Shown: positions 56,401 to 64,000 of the stretch, piece by piece
How the letters are laid out: every line of letters starts with the position of its first letter
How positions within the stretch are numbered: the stretch's first letter is position 1
Assembly (NCBI RefSeq): GCF_001399975.1
Contig: NZ_LKBD01000002.1
Location: forward strand, 1-64,000
Source of the DNA: Pseudoalteromonas sp. P1-9
GTDB taxonomy: Bacteria; Pseudomonadota; Gammaproteobacteria; Enterobacterales; Alteromonadaceae
Length of the DNA: 64,000 nt
Reading direction: 5' to 3'
The notes under the pieces: model-generated
The model's input: only the letters and a program-made list of their open reading frames with translations
The model's database searches: none
What the model was told of the DNA's origin: nothing
Made by a program: the position numbers and the translations under genes

Positions 56401-57755
56401 ATTTACACCTGTTACTTTCTGAACTTGTTGAGTTATTTGCAACCCGCGCAGAACAAAAACAGCTTGAGCTTATTTTAGATACGGTCAATTTAAATGAGCA
56501 TTTCGTAATCGGCGATCCCGGACGAATTCGTCAAATTCTGAGTAACTTAATCGGCAATGCCATTAAATTTACTCACCAGGGTGAAGTCATAGTGAGCGCG
56601 GCTCTACAAGATGACAGTGAACACTATTGGCGCCTCACCTTAGCGGTAAAAGATACAGGCATTGGTATTTCCAAAGAAAAACATCAACATGTGTTTGAGC
56701 TATTCAGCCAAGAAGATTCTTCAACCACACGCAACTATGGCGGCACTGGGCTTGGTTTAGCTATCGTAAAACGGTTATGTAATCACATGGATGGCGATAT
56801 TAGCTTAACCAGTGCGACAAACGAAGGCAGCGAATTTGTTTGTAATTTACGTATTAAAAAGGCAAATCAAAGCTCGCTTTCTCAGCCTAATGTAGCAATA
56901 AGTGGGTTAAATATTTTAGTTGTCGATGATAATCAAACTAACTGTGAAATATTAGCAAAACAGCTTAAAAATTGGGGCGCCAAGGTTACTACGTTTTCAA
57001 ACGGACAAGAAGCTTTAGCGCTATGTAATACATTCAAAGGGACAGATAAGTTATTTGATGTAGCGGTACTTGATATGCAAATGCCAAAAATGAGCGGTGA
57101 AATGCTAGCTAAAGAGCTTAAAGCGGATAATGAGCTGGCTGCAATTAAGTTAATTATGATGACCTCAATGCAACACAAAGGTGATGCTAAACATTTTGCA
57201 AAGATTGGCTTTGATGGCTATTTTCCAAAACCTGCGACCAGTGCGGATCTGCGCGCGGCCTTGCAGATTATTGTTGATAACGGCGAACCGTTAAAACACG
57301 CTAAACCACTGCTAACACGCCACTATATTAATGAGCTTAACAACCCACCAGCTTTACCTAATAATGACGATTTACCGCAGCTTGATGTATTGTTAGTTGA
57401 AGATAACCCGATAAACCAAATGGTTGCCAAAGGTATACTAGGAAAGCTTAAATTAACCTGTGACACCGCTGAAAACGGCCTTGATGCAGTAAATAAGCTA
57501 AAAGATAGATCGCAACCGTATGATGTCATTTTTATGGATATTCAAATGCCAGAAATGGATGGCTACCAAGCAACAAATGCCATACGAAAAAACCAATGTG
57601 GTGAGCAACACCAACACACAACCATCATTGCGATGACCGCCAACGCGATGGAAGGTGATAAAGAGAAGTGCTTCGCTGCGAGCATGAATGAGTATATTTC
57701 GAAGCCTATTTCAATTGACGATGTAAAAGGCAAGTTAAAGTTACTGTTTACGTAA
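53496..57755 (+). CDS. PilJ-N/PAS/GAF hybrid sensor histidine kinase with two receiver domains
   Basis: A 1419-residue inner-membrane kinase. Order: TM1 (about 15-36); periplasmic PilJ/NarX-type four-helix sensor (about 37-175) with the P-box-like NSAGEQRMLSQRI; TM2 (about 180-200); PAS (about 215-335); GAF (about 345-490); three further PAS/PAC (about 510-615, 625-750, 755-880); HisKA with His904 (MSHEIRTPMNG); HATPase (about 1015-1135); REC1 with Asp1193; REC2 with Asp1348. No Hpt is present, so phosphotransfer must go to another protein. NarX-like sensors with this box bind nitrate or nitrite; here the ligand is unproven. The last bases before the stop leave 235 bp to the next operon. Confidence 0.9.
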   Translation: MLSTESLLTNFSKRYKTALFAIAVLISCAFLIITLQQQQQESYASIVNSAGEQRMLSQRIALFTQREPTQYHQQQLAKAAEKLLSNQTLLIKQLELFDENAQQQIKQIYFSDNQLQATLEAYANAALSLSQGKALSTSQNSLFSTDKTDQILTQLDQVVSVFESAAILDKQLQNELIYITWIGSLLCLIGLAIAILKPTQSWLVDTYSKLLTQRNRASDFEFAINKHSAVLRVDNQTNILYCNKMFTHFYGYEQNEIIGHSTRTLRSYYHDDALYQEITDAITKHTVWHGELYNKAKNGRFYWFSTTIVPLRSNDEQKDTSIIIQNDITEQKHAELAFKSLHEITSDINASLDNKMNAMLTLGCDIFQLPLGIVSEISNNYKVLYAKSPNNEISPNDQFDFENTYCFHTFNADQAIAFHHVAKSEIATHPCYLNFGLESYIGCPIFVDGKRFGTLNFSSPDASSHPFTNSDLELIRLFAHWIGFELTRTAQQNKLLSQRQLMEEMSEQALIGAWEYNVTNNSLYWSQMTKKIHEVSDNFEPQVETAIDYYKPGENRDRIAKLMANAIEHGAPFQEELQLITAKGNEKWVAARAQPEMLNGQCLRVFGSFQDITERVLARDNLTDTNQRLQFVLQSTSVGIWDWDVDSGKTIFNDRWATMIGYTLDELAPTSVDTWMSLLHPDDLAKAEQQLQRHWQGEAEHYSCETRMKHKNGEWVWVLDTGKIVEWHADGSPKRMIGTHLDIHQSKQAELEIQDKNERMALAADSAGIGIWDYNVQTQELKWDEWMFKLYGIDQNSFIGAYDAWESGLHPDDKATAVAAITHAMETNSKFDTEFRIITPAGETRYIKASAINKLDGNGQVSNMIGVNYDITERVENELALTKAKVEAEAAIIAKDEFLASMSHEIRTPMNGVIGMLELMLDSPLTDEQTHRLNIAKNSANSLLILINDILDFSKIEADKLELEQIQFDLHLLLSELVELFATRAEQKQLELILDTVNLNEHFVIGDPGRIRQILSNLIGNAIKFTHQGEVIVSAALQDDSEHYWRLTLAVKDTGIGISKEKHQHVFELFSQEDSSTTRNYGGTGLGLAIVKRLCNHMDGDISLTSATNEGSEFVCNLRIKKANQSSLSQPNVAISGLNILVVDDNQTNCEILAKQLKNWGAKVTTFSNGQEALALCNTFKGTDKLFDVAVLDMQMPKMSGEMLAKELKADNELAAIKLIMMTSMQHKGDAKHFAKIGFDGYFPKPATSADLRAALQIIVDNGEPLKHAKPLLTRHYINELNNPPALPNNDDLPQLDVLLVEDNPINQMVAKGILGKLKLTCDTAENGLDAVNKLKDRSQPYDVIFMDIQMPEMDGYQATNAIRKNQCGEQHQHTTIIAMTANAMEGDKEKCFAASMNEYISKPISIDDVKGKLKLLFT

Positions 57756-57990
57756 TCCCCTTATGGTAGCACTTGTGAATTATCGTGAATAAATTCTATA
57801 TCTACTATAGTGTCTAATTTAATAAACTGTTGTTAACACACAATAGCTGAAAACCAGTGTTTAATTATTCTGATTTAAATATCAAATATAACTAACAGTC
57901 TAAAATTATTAGTTTTTAACCCATAAATTGGACGACATTCCTCAAGCTAGCTAGTATTATTAATACGTGACCTTTTAAGAGATTATTCAC

Positions 57991-58644
57991 TTGCCTCCCC
58001 TTCTAAAACTTAAATTTTTTGTCTGTGCTCTATTTGCTTCAATTCAAGCGCATGCTGCTATTTCGGTGCTCGTAACAGATCAAAACAAACAGGCACTAGA
58101 GCATGCCATTATCGAAATCGCCGCTTCTGATACTGCTAAGCAAAAAACAGCGAAAGAGACATTAGTGATGGATCAAATAAACAAAGCTTTCGAGCCGCAT
58201 GTACTTGCCGCCCCCATTAATAGCTATGTTAGCTTTCCTAATAGCGATGATATTCGCCATCATGTTTATTCTTTTTCTAAAGCAAAGCCGTTTGAATTAA
58301 AGCTGTATGCAGGTCAACCAAAGTCACCCATCATATTTGAAAATACTGGTGTTGTGGTCCTGGGATGTAATATTCATGATTCAATGGTGGGTTACATATA
58401 TGTACACAATAATAATCACGTGTATATGTCGAACGAAAAAGGTGAAACAACTATCGCTTTAGCACCATCTGAAATAAAAAGAGCGTGGCTTTGGCACCCG
58501 AGAAATGCAAAGGGCGTAAGCCATAAACAAGCAATTGATCTTGCTAAACTTAAACAAGCAAAAGGCGTTGTAGAATTAGCGTTAACAGTTTCACCTGAAA
58601 AGGCTACGGGCAGTTTTGAAGATGTTTTTAAAACAACTAACTAA
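57991..58644 (+). CDS. periplasmic cupredoxin-like (methylamine-utilisation type) protein
   Basis: A 217-residue exported protein: signal peptide to about residue 22 (QAHA-A), then a plastocyanin-like fold. Likely type-1 copper ligands are His90 or His91, Cys116, His119 and Met122 (LGCNIHDSM). Databases label relatives 'methylamine utilization protein', but no such pathway is here. The start is TTG with AAGAGA about 10 bases upstream. The next gene begins inside it, so the two are translated together. Confidence 0.75.
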   Translation: MPPLLKLKFFVCALFASIQAHAAISVLVTDQNKQALEHAIIEIAASDTAKQKTAKETLVMDQINKAFEPHVLAAPINSYVSFPNSDDIRHHVYSFSKAKPFELKLYAGQPKSPIIFENTGVVVLGCNIHDSMVGYIYVHNNNHVYMSNEKGETTIALAPSEIKRAWLWHPRNAKGVSHKQAIDLAKLKQAKGVVELALTVSPEKATGSFEDVFKTTN

Positions 58645-60952
58645 ACTTAGCCTACGTGCGCAAATTACATGGCTTGCTGCCAACCTGATTATAATGACAA
58701 CTCTGTTGTTAACGATTAATTATTGGTTAACCACTGCAAGCTATGTTGAGCAACAATTACAACAACAAATGTATTTTGCCCAGAATGTACTTAAGCAAAA
58801 TCTTAAACAACAAGAGCAAGTGCTCGTTACATCCGCCAACGTACTTACCGCTGATTTTGGCTTTAAGCAGGCAGTCGCCACACAAGACACCAAAACACTG
58901 CAAAGTGCGCTACTTAACCATGGCCAGCGTATCAAAGCTGATCTTATGGTGTTAATTGACCTTAATGGTGAATTTATTGCGAGTAACAATAACTCATACT
59001 CTTCAGAGCAACTTCGTAATCACCTTAATGCACTTCCACTGAAAGCCGTTAATGCACAAATGTTAGTCATTAACGACAGTATTTATCAAATTATACTCGC
59101 TCCGGTCAAAGCACCGCGCACTATTGCTTATGCGATAATTGGTTTTCGTATTGATCAGAATACCTTATCGCAATTACGTGAACTGTTATCGTTAGATATC
59201 ACGTTCCTAGCCAATCAACACATTGTTCAATCAAGCTTATCAAAAGACGTGCTCGCAAATGAAAATGTACTTGGCGAAAACTTAACAGGTATTCGCCTAT
59301 TGTTATCATCAGCGTCTTTTTATCATCAACCAATTGAGATTACTGCGACTAACAATATTTCCGCCGTGTTATCAGCCTCACTTGATACCCTGCATAGCGA
59401 TATCAAACGACTTATTGTCGCCACCATACTCGCTATTTTATTTGTATTGTTTATTGCCATTAGCCTGTCGCGCATCTTATCGAAGCGCATTACACAGCCG
59501 CTTAATAAATTGATGGATGTCACACAAAACATCAGTGATGGTAACTTTTTAGTACCTAAGCTCGAGAATCACTTTCCAAGAGAACTTGAAAAGCTGTATG
59601 GCGGTTTTACCTTGATGAGCAGTGCCATTAAGCAGCGGGAAGAAAAAATTACCTACCAGGCTGAGCGAGATTTACTCACCGGCTTATACAACCGCTACAA
59701 AATAATAAACGACGTTAACGTATTGCTTCAGTTGAAAATACACATCGCATTAATAAACCTAAATATTAAAGGTTTTAAGGCACTTAACGATACGATTGGC
59801 ATTACTAATGGTGACACAATTTTAAAAGAGATTGCCACTAGGCTAGATAATTTTCATAAACAACGCCAAACACCCAAGCACTGCTTGCTGTCACGCCCTA
59901 ACGCTGATGAGTTTATTGTTGCCATTACCATTTCAGAAGAGCAGCAAATCAATGGGTTTATTTCTCAACTACGTAACGAGTTAGAACGTCCTTTTTATCT
60001 TGAGGGCATCGATTTATCACTGCAAATTTATTACGGCATCGCCAACTCAATTGAGCACGGTAATGATGGTGAAAAGTTAATTCGCCGCGCCTCAATGGCG
60101 GCTGCAAACGCAGTAAAAAGTAACAACACCTTACAATTTTATCAAAGTGGTGACGACGAAGCTTACCTATATAAGTTGAATTTAATTGAAGAGTTAAAGC
60201 TTGCGCTAGAGCAAGATAGCGGAAATTTATTTTTAACCTATCAACCTAAGCTTAATTTAAAGACCAAACAAGTAGATAAAGCCGAAGCGCTTATTCGCTG
60301 GATCAATAAAAACAATGAATTTGTAAACCCCGAATTGTTTATTGCCCTTGCCGAGCAATCGGGCCTTATTGTGACATTGACGCAATGGGTTATTCGCCAA
60401 GCGGCAAAGCAAATACACGCCTGGAACCAACTAGGACTTCACTTCAACGTGTCAGTTAACCTTTCTGCGCAAGATATTCAACATGAGCAATTTGTACATT
60501 TTTTATTAGAAACAATTGCACATTACTCAGTTGACGCTTCGAGTATTATTTTAGAGCTCACCGAACGTGATATTGCCGACAATGAAGCATTAGTGATTGC
60601 TAAGTTAACCCATTTAAAATCACTCGGTTTTGAAATATCAGTCGATGACTACGGCATTGGGCAATCATCTCTTGCTAAGCTAAAAAACTTACCCGTTGAT
60701 GAACTAAAAATAGATAAGTGCTTTATTCTTAAATTAAATGAATCTTCACAAGATCAAGACATTGTGGAGTCAACCATTAACCTAGGTCATAAACTAGGGT
60801 TGCGCGTTGTTGCAGAAGGTGTAGAAAACAAAGAAAGTCTGGATTTATTAAACCAATTTAACTGCGATTATATTCAAGGTTACTACTTGGCTAAACCGCA
60901 AAAAGCGCAGCAGCTCAACGAATGGTACGCACACTATGTCAAAAATCATTAG
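58622..60952 (+). CDS. membrane EAL phosphodiesterase with degenerate GGDEF
   Basis: A 776-residue c-di-GMP enzyme: TM1 (about 10-35), periplasmic cache-like domain (about 36-260), TM2 (about 262-285), HAMP, GGDEF, EAL. The cyclase site reads N-A-D-E-F (427-431) instead of GGDEF, so it should not make c-di-GMP. The EAL site is complete (Glu555-Ala-Leu557, then NLSAQD, ELTERD, DDYGIGQ, AEGVEN), so hydrolysis is likely. Start at 58622 is a judgement; a TTG two codons before also fits. It overlaps the cupredoxin gene by 23 bp and the next gene by 17 bp. Confidence 0.88.
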   Translation: MFLKQLTKLSLRAQITWLAANLIIMTTLLLTINYWLTTASYVEQQLQQQMYFAQNVLKQNLKQQEQVLVTSANVLTADFGFKQAVATQDTKTLQSALLNHGQRIKADLMVLIDLNGEFIASNNNSYSSEQLRNHLNALPLKAVNAQMLVINDSIYQIILAPVKAPRTIAYAIIGFRIDQNTLSQLRELLSLDITFLANQHIVQSSLSKDVLANENVLGENLTGIRLLLSSASFYHQPIEITATNNISAVLSASLDTLHSDIKRLIVATILAILFVLFIAISLSRILSKRITQPLNKLMDVTQNISDGNFLVPKLENHFPRELEKLYGGFTLMSSAIKQREEKITYQAERDLLTGLYNRYKIINDVNVLLQLKIHIALINLNIKGFKALNDTIGITNGDTILKEIATRLDNFHKQRQTPKHCLLSRPNADEFIVAITISEEQQINGFISQLRNELERPFYLEGIDLSLQIYYGIANSIEHGNDGEKLIRRASMAAANAVKSNNTLQFYQSGDDEAYLYKLNLIEELKLALEQDSGNLFLTYQPKLNLKTKQVDKAEALIRWINKNNEFVNPELFIALAEQSGLIVTLTQWVIRQAAKQIHAWNQLGLHFNVSVNLSAQDIQHEQFVHFLLETIAHYSVDASSIILELTERDIADNEALVIAKLTHLKSLGFEISVDDYGIGQSSLAKLKNLPVDELKIDKCFILKLNESSQDQDIVESTINLGHKLGLRVVAEGVENKESLDLLNQFNCDYIQGYYLAKPQKAQQLNEWYAHYVKNH

Positions 60953-61757
60953 CATTGTTTTTATACTTATTACCACTCACTGTTATGCCAACGGTAAATT
61001 GCTTGCAACGCCCGGTGTATCTCAAATTGAAGGCTCTGCAGGTGGCGGCCTAGTACCATGGGCGCAACTCGCAGGCTACGCAAGCGAAGATGAAATGTCG
61101 ATTTCAGGATATTGCACACAGGCAAATGTCGATGATTTTGAATTGAGTACTTGTGGCGTACAAGGTAACTTGTATGACCGCGTAGAACTTTCGTATGCGG
61201 CGCAGCGCTTTGATGTTCTACCGCTTTCAACAACACTTGAGCAATCGATTTATGGCGCTAAAATAAAACTCTACGGCGACCTTGTTTACAGTCGCTACCC
61301 ACAGATTTCGTTTGGTATACAACACAAACAACTCGACACAGCTGACATTGCCTTCGCCCTTGGTGCAAAAGATGATTCAGGTACCGATTTTTACCTTGCT
61401 GCCAGTAAACTGCATCTAGGTGCTGTAGCTGGCTACAACCTATTGTGGAATGCAACAATCAGACACACCACCGCCAATGAAATGGGATTGCTTGGCTTTG
61501 GTGGATCACAACAAGACCATCGACTTCAATTAGAGGCATCCGTTGCTATCTTACTCAATAAACATCTTGCCATTGGTACTGAATATCGGCAAAAACCAAA
61601 TAATTTGGGGTTAAAAGAAGACGATTGGCATGATGTGTTTATCGCATGGTTTCCAAACAAACATGTCAGCGTTACCGCTGCTTACATCAATTTGGGCACA
61701 ATTGCAGGTATCGAAAAGCAACGTGGCTGGTATCTTTCTCTCACGGGGTATTATTAA
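60936..61757 (+). CDS. DUF3034 outer-membrane-type protein
   Basis: A 273-residue protein with a signal peptide (1-18, ends in CYA-N) and alternating beta strands to a C-terminal aromatic residue (SLTGYY), consistent with a small outer-membrane barrel. The GGGLVPWAQLAGY segment and overall length fit DUF3034. Function unknown. It overlaps the EAL gene by 17 bp and the next by one base. Confidence 0.8.
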   Translation: MSKIISIVFILITTHCYANGKLLATPGVSQIEGSAGGGLVPWAQLAGYASEDEMSISGYCTQANVDDFELSTCGVQGNLYDRVELSYAAQRFDVLPLSTTLEQSIYGAKIKLYGDLVYSRYPQISFGIQHKQLDTADIAFALGAKDDSGTDFYLAASKLHLGAVAGYNLLWNATIRHTTANEMGLLGFGGSQQDHRLQLEASVAILLNKHLAIGTEYRQKPNNLGLKEDDWHDVFIAWFPNKHVSVTAAYINLGTIAGIEKQRGWYLSLTGYY

Positions 61758-62179
61758 TGACTAAGTTCTTAACTCTTTTCCTTACTGCTGTTTTGCTAAC
61801 AGCGTGCGCTTCCCATAACGCCAATCAAACGCTCTATGCTCAATTAAAGGGTGAGCAAGGATTAGAAAACATTGTTGATAGTTTTATTAAACACATCGCC
61901 AGTGACGAGCAAGTATTTCATTACTTTGCCAAAGCCAGCGTAAGTCACTTCCGCGCTGGATTCATTACGCATTTATGCGATGCCACAGGCGGCCCTTGCG
62001 AATATAAAGGCGATAACATGGTCGACATTCACACTGGTATGAATATCAATGAAGCCGACTTTAACCGCATTGTCGAGCTACTGATAAAAGCAATGGAAGA
62101 CAACAATGTAAGTTACCCGCTCCAAAATCAAGTACTTGCAAAACTCGCACCACACCGCGCTGAAATTATTAAGCGTTAG
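61757..62179 (+). CDS. group 1 truncated hemoglobin lipoprotein
   Basis: A 140-residue lipoprotein: lipobox LLTAC with Cys17, so the globin is membrane-anchored. The trHb1 signature GGPCEYKGDNMVDIHTG gives proximal His92. The position that is usually Tyr B10 appears to be Ile44 (IVDSFI), so ligand binding may differ from the NO dioxygenase type. The ATG at 61757 overlaps the DUF3034 stop codon (TAATG); longer in-frame starts would lack the signal. Last gene of the operon. Confidence 0.82.
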   Translation: MTKFLTLFLTAVLLTACASHNANQTLYAQLKGEQGLENIVDSFIKHIASDEQVFHYFAKASVSHFRAGFITHLCDATGGPCEYKGDNMVDIHTGMNINEADFNRIVELLIKAMEDNNVSYPLQNQVLAKLAPHRAEIIKR

Positions 62180-62205
62180 TGATTGATTCAAATAACTCCA
62201 CTTAC

Positions 62206-62240
62206 AAAAAAGCCCAAGCTAAAACGCTCGGGCTTTTCCA
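62206..62240 (+). terminator. terminator of the cupredoxin-EAL-globin operon
   Basis: Stem AAAAAGCCCAAGC / GCTCGGGCTTTT, one A-C mismatch, 27 bp past the stop codon. Confidence 0.75.
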
Positions 62241-62338
62241 TTAATTTGTTGAGTCAGCCATAAGTTAACTGAATCGTCCAATGACAATCTGGATAGACTA
62301 AAAACAATGTGGTTTCAGATGGTTGGGAATTTTTTGGT

Positions 62339-62367
62339 GTGTACCAAACCATGTACCTTTGGTACAC
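62339..62367. repeat. 10-bp perfect inverted repeat
   Basis: GTGTACCAAA / TTTGGTACAC with a 9-nt spacer. It has no T-run, so is not a terminator; perhaps a protein site or mobile-element remnant. Confidence 0.55.
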
Positions 62368-62388
62368 GGATTTATATGAAGATGTTTG

Positions 62389-62433
62389 GAATTTTAGCAA
62401 ACCGCTTGAAAGATCAAGCGGTTACTAAAATTT
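62389..62433. repeat. long near-perfect hairpin
   Basis: Inner stem AACCGCTTGA / TCAAGCGGTT (62400-62409 and 62414-62423) with an AAGA loop, extended by AATTTTAG / CTAAAATT (62390-62397 and 62425-62432). About 20 paired bases; strandedness not determined. Confidence 0.6.
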
Positions 62434-63070
62434 CTGAGCTAGCCGGTAAGACAACTGTGTGGAATTGTAACTATCTGATTTTGTTTAAGTCTCGAAATAT
62501 GAAAATTGAAAATTAGTGTAGCCGTGTACGATTTGAGTCTGTGACGATTCTGAAATATGGGATTTTTAAGAGCTAATTGAAAGAGCAAGTAGCTCCAAAA
62601 GCTACTGAGTCCTATATGGAAGATAGTCTTCAAACAGATATGGTGCATAGATTTTGTTTAACACTTGAAACACTAACCGTTATATATACTTTAAACCTGA
62701 ACCATAAAACCTAATACCTATGATCTCAATCAACTAACAAATACAGGCTAAAACGACACATTTTGTGCCGTTCAAACCTTAGCAACACAGATAGTGTATA
62801 TTTAGAGCATGTCTAAATGTGTACAATCGGTTCACTGTGCACTAACCCACTCAAACAAATAATTCGAATTATTACTTTTAATTCATAAGATTAAATTTTA
62901 AATAAAATTATTTGTAATTAAATTTGATTTTTAGCTATCTTCTGTTCAAAAAATAGACTACCTTAGATATCCCCCAACTAACTTAGTGGGGACCGCTTGT
63001 ACCTCTCCCGAACTAGCACCTCGGCATGCACAAATTGCCCCCTAAGTATGTACTTACTAGAGGTGTTATC

Positions 63071-64000
63071 ATGATTAAAAAGTTACTCAAAACGGAAGAG
63101 GCTTCTTCGCAACGCTTTCTTGGTTATAGTAATGAACCAAATCAAAGTAAAAGCATTCAACCTAATTCTTTCTTAGATCTCGATGTTGTGCCTACCGCAA
63201 TTGTTTTTTGTGAAGCTAATTTTACTAAAAATGATGGTAAAACAGCCAATGGGCTAATTCGTCACTCATCTAATTTCAAAATACTCTCAGTCATCGATAG
63301 CAAAATGGCTGGCTTAGACTCAGGGTATGTTTTAGATGATAAAAGAAATGGGATCCCTATTTACTCAAGCCTTGACGAAGCAGTTGCAATGGCAGATGAA
63401 TATCCAAACTTTTTCATATACGGTTTAGCCCATTCCGATGGGTTATTGCCAAAACTAGCCCGTCAAGTGATGTTAGAAGCAATGTCACTAGGAATGAATA
63501 TTATTAATGGTTTACATCAATATCTAAATGATGACCCAGAGTTTATCGCAGCTTGCAACGAATATGGCGTGTCAATATATGACATCCGAAGGCCAATAAA
63601 TAAAAATAATTTACAAATTTACCAAGACATCATTCGCGAGGTTTCATGTCCTCGCGTTGTTGTTATGGGCACAGATTGCGCTATAGGGAAACGCACTACG
63701 GCAATCAAACTAAGCAATGCACTTACAGAGTATGGATTGAAGACCGTTTTGATTGCAACAGGCCAAACGGGGGTAATCCAAGGAGCACCTTATGGCTTAG
63801 TGATGGACTCTATACCATCACAATTTTGCCCAGGCGAGCTCGAAGCAGTCATTCACCGAGCTTATTATGTCGAAAAGCCCGATATCATCATTATTGAAGG
63901 CCAAGGGGCTTTGAGTCACCCTGCATTTTCAACAAGTGCGATGATTTTAAGAGGAAGTGCACCTCATGCTGTGGTACTGCAACATGCACCACATAGAAAG
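63071..64000 (+). CDS. dgcN: DUF1611 P-loop protein, DgcN-like (3' end cut by window edge)
   Basis: 310 codons are visible to the right edge without a stop. The N-terminal part (DVVPTAIVFCEANF, GLAHSDGLLPKLARQ) leads to a P-loop domain with Walker A-like GTDCAIGKRTT (200-210) and IIIIEGQGALSHP. This is the DUF1611 family, which includes DgcN, a D-glutamate N-acetyltransferase acting with the racemase DgcA in marine D-amino acid catabolism. The gene symbol assumes that. ATG at 63071 has GAGGTG five bases upstream, and two upstream segments could mask that site. The partner gene is outside. Confidence 0.75.
   Translation, partial: MIKKLLKTEEASSQRFLGYSNEPNQSKSIQPNSFLDLDVVPTAIVFCEANFTKNDGKTANGLIRHSSNFKILSVIDSKMAGLDSGYVLDDKRNGIPIYSSLDEAVAMADEYPNFFIYGLAHSDGLLPKLARQVMLEAMSLGMNIINGLHQYLNDDPEFIAACNEYGVSIYDIRRPINKNNLQIYQDIIREVSCPRVVVMGTDCAIGKRTTAIKLSNALTEYGLKTVLIATGQTGVIQGAPYGLVMDSIPSQFCPGELEAVIHRAYYVEKPDIIIIEGQGALSHPAFSTSAMILRGSAPHAVVLQHAPHRK

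Larger units (their letters stand above)
62241..63070. other. gene-poor AT-rich interval (830 bp)
   Basis: No convincing gene. It holds inverted repeats at 62339-62367, 62389-62433 and 62589-62607, a GC-rich region with a stem CCCCA / TGGGG (about 62972-62994), and the leader of the DUF1611 gene. The 69-codon plus-strand frame at 62307-62516 contains two of the hairpins and has no ribosome binding site, so it is not called. Confidence 0.5.

Noticed and set aside
57991..58644. Methylamine utilisation function for the cupredoxin-like protein
   Set aside because: The label comes from a loose family name; no methylamine dehydrogenase genes are nearby.
62307..62516. 69-codon plus-strand ORF
   Set aside because: No ribosome binding site, odd composition, and two strong hairpins lie within it; more likely non-coding.
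63646..63897. 83-codon plus-strand ORF
   Set aside because: It is another frame inside the DUF1611 gene, whose frame is open from 63071 to the window edge.

Overview
The window looks like chromosomal core sequence from a marine gammaproteobacterium of the Alteromonadales, most likely Pseudoalteromonas or a close relative. The grounds are low GC, an AT-rich intergenic style, a NagP-type sugar permease next to a GH20 hexosaminidase with NagR-like operators, a complete ilvGMEDA operon with leader peptide, gammaproteobacterial synteny around polA/engB/yihI/hemN, and a DgcN-type DUF1611 gene. No prophage, transposase, integrase, CRISPR array or tRNA was seen. The main non-coding repeats are two diverged copies of a roughly 155-160 bp inverted-repeat element.

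Layout. 1-300: promoter and 5' leader of an rRNA operon transcribed leftwards off the edge; the 16S gene itself is outside. 427-7045: leftward chitin-sugar genes (nagP, GH20), a periplasmic gamma-glutamyltransferase and mutT. 7114-13177: secA diverging from dciA, yceI and a DUF1285 gene, then hemN. 13296-20278: DUF2489, yihI, a methyltransferase, a CsrB/CsrC-like sRNA candidate, cytochrome c4, engB, a Spot 42-position sRNA candidate and polA. The E. coli order polA-spf-yihA-csrC-yihI-hemN is thus largely kept, with small RNAs in both expected slots. 20770-29755: elbB, cytochrome c5, a GAF-GAF-GGDEF cyclase with a worn-out EAL-like tail, rep, ubiK, a periplasmic binding protein, beta-carbonic anhydrase and a METTL25-like methyltransferase.

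29862-36440: ilvL-GMEDA with promoter, leader peptide and attenuator, making isoleucine, valine and leucine precursors. 36694-40527: envelope proteins (TraB/GumN, DUF4097-like, TonB-C domain, outer-membrane barrel). 40705-45034: a lysine riboswitch followed by dapA-dapD-lysA-like and an AstE/aspartoacylase-family deacylase, a compact lysine/diaminopimelate operon in which the deacylase may stand in for DapE. 45086-48157: phospholipase A and typA.

48452-53352: the nitrogen regulon core. glnA has two NtrC boxes and a sigma-54 promoter; a DUF4124 gene follows, then glnL-glnG with an NtrC box directly against the glnL start codon. 53496-62179: signalling genes. A 1419-residue PilJ-N/PAS/GAF hybrid kinase with two receiver domains precedes a tightly overlapping four-gene operon: periplasmic cupredoxin, membrane EAL phosphodiesterase with a degenerate GGDEF, DUF3034 outer-membrane protein and truncated-hemoglobin lipoprotein. 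It reads like a copper/heme-linked c-di-GMP pathway. 62180-63070 is a gene-poor AT-rich stretch with strong hairpins. 63071-64000 is the start of a DUF1611 (DgcN-like, D-glutamate catabolism) gene cut by the right edge.
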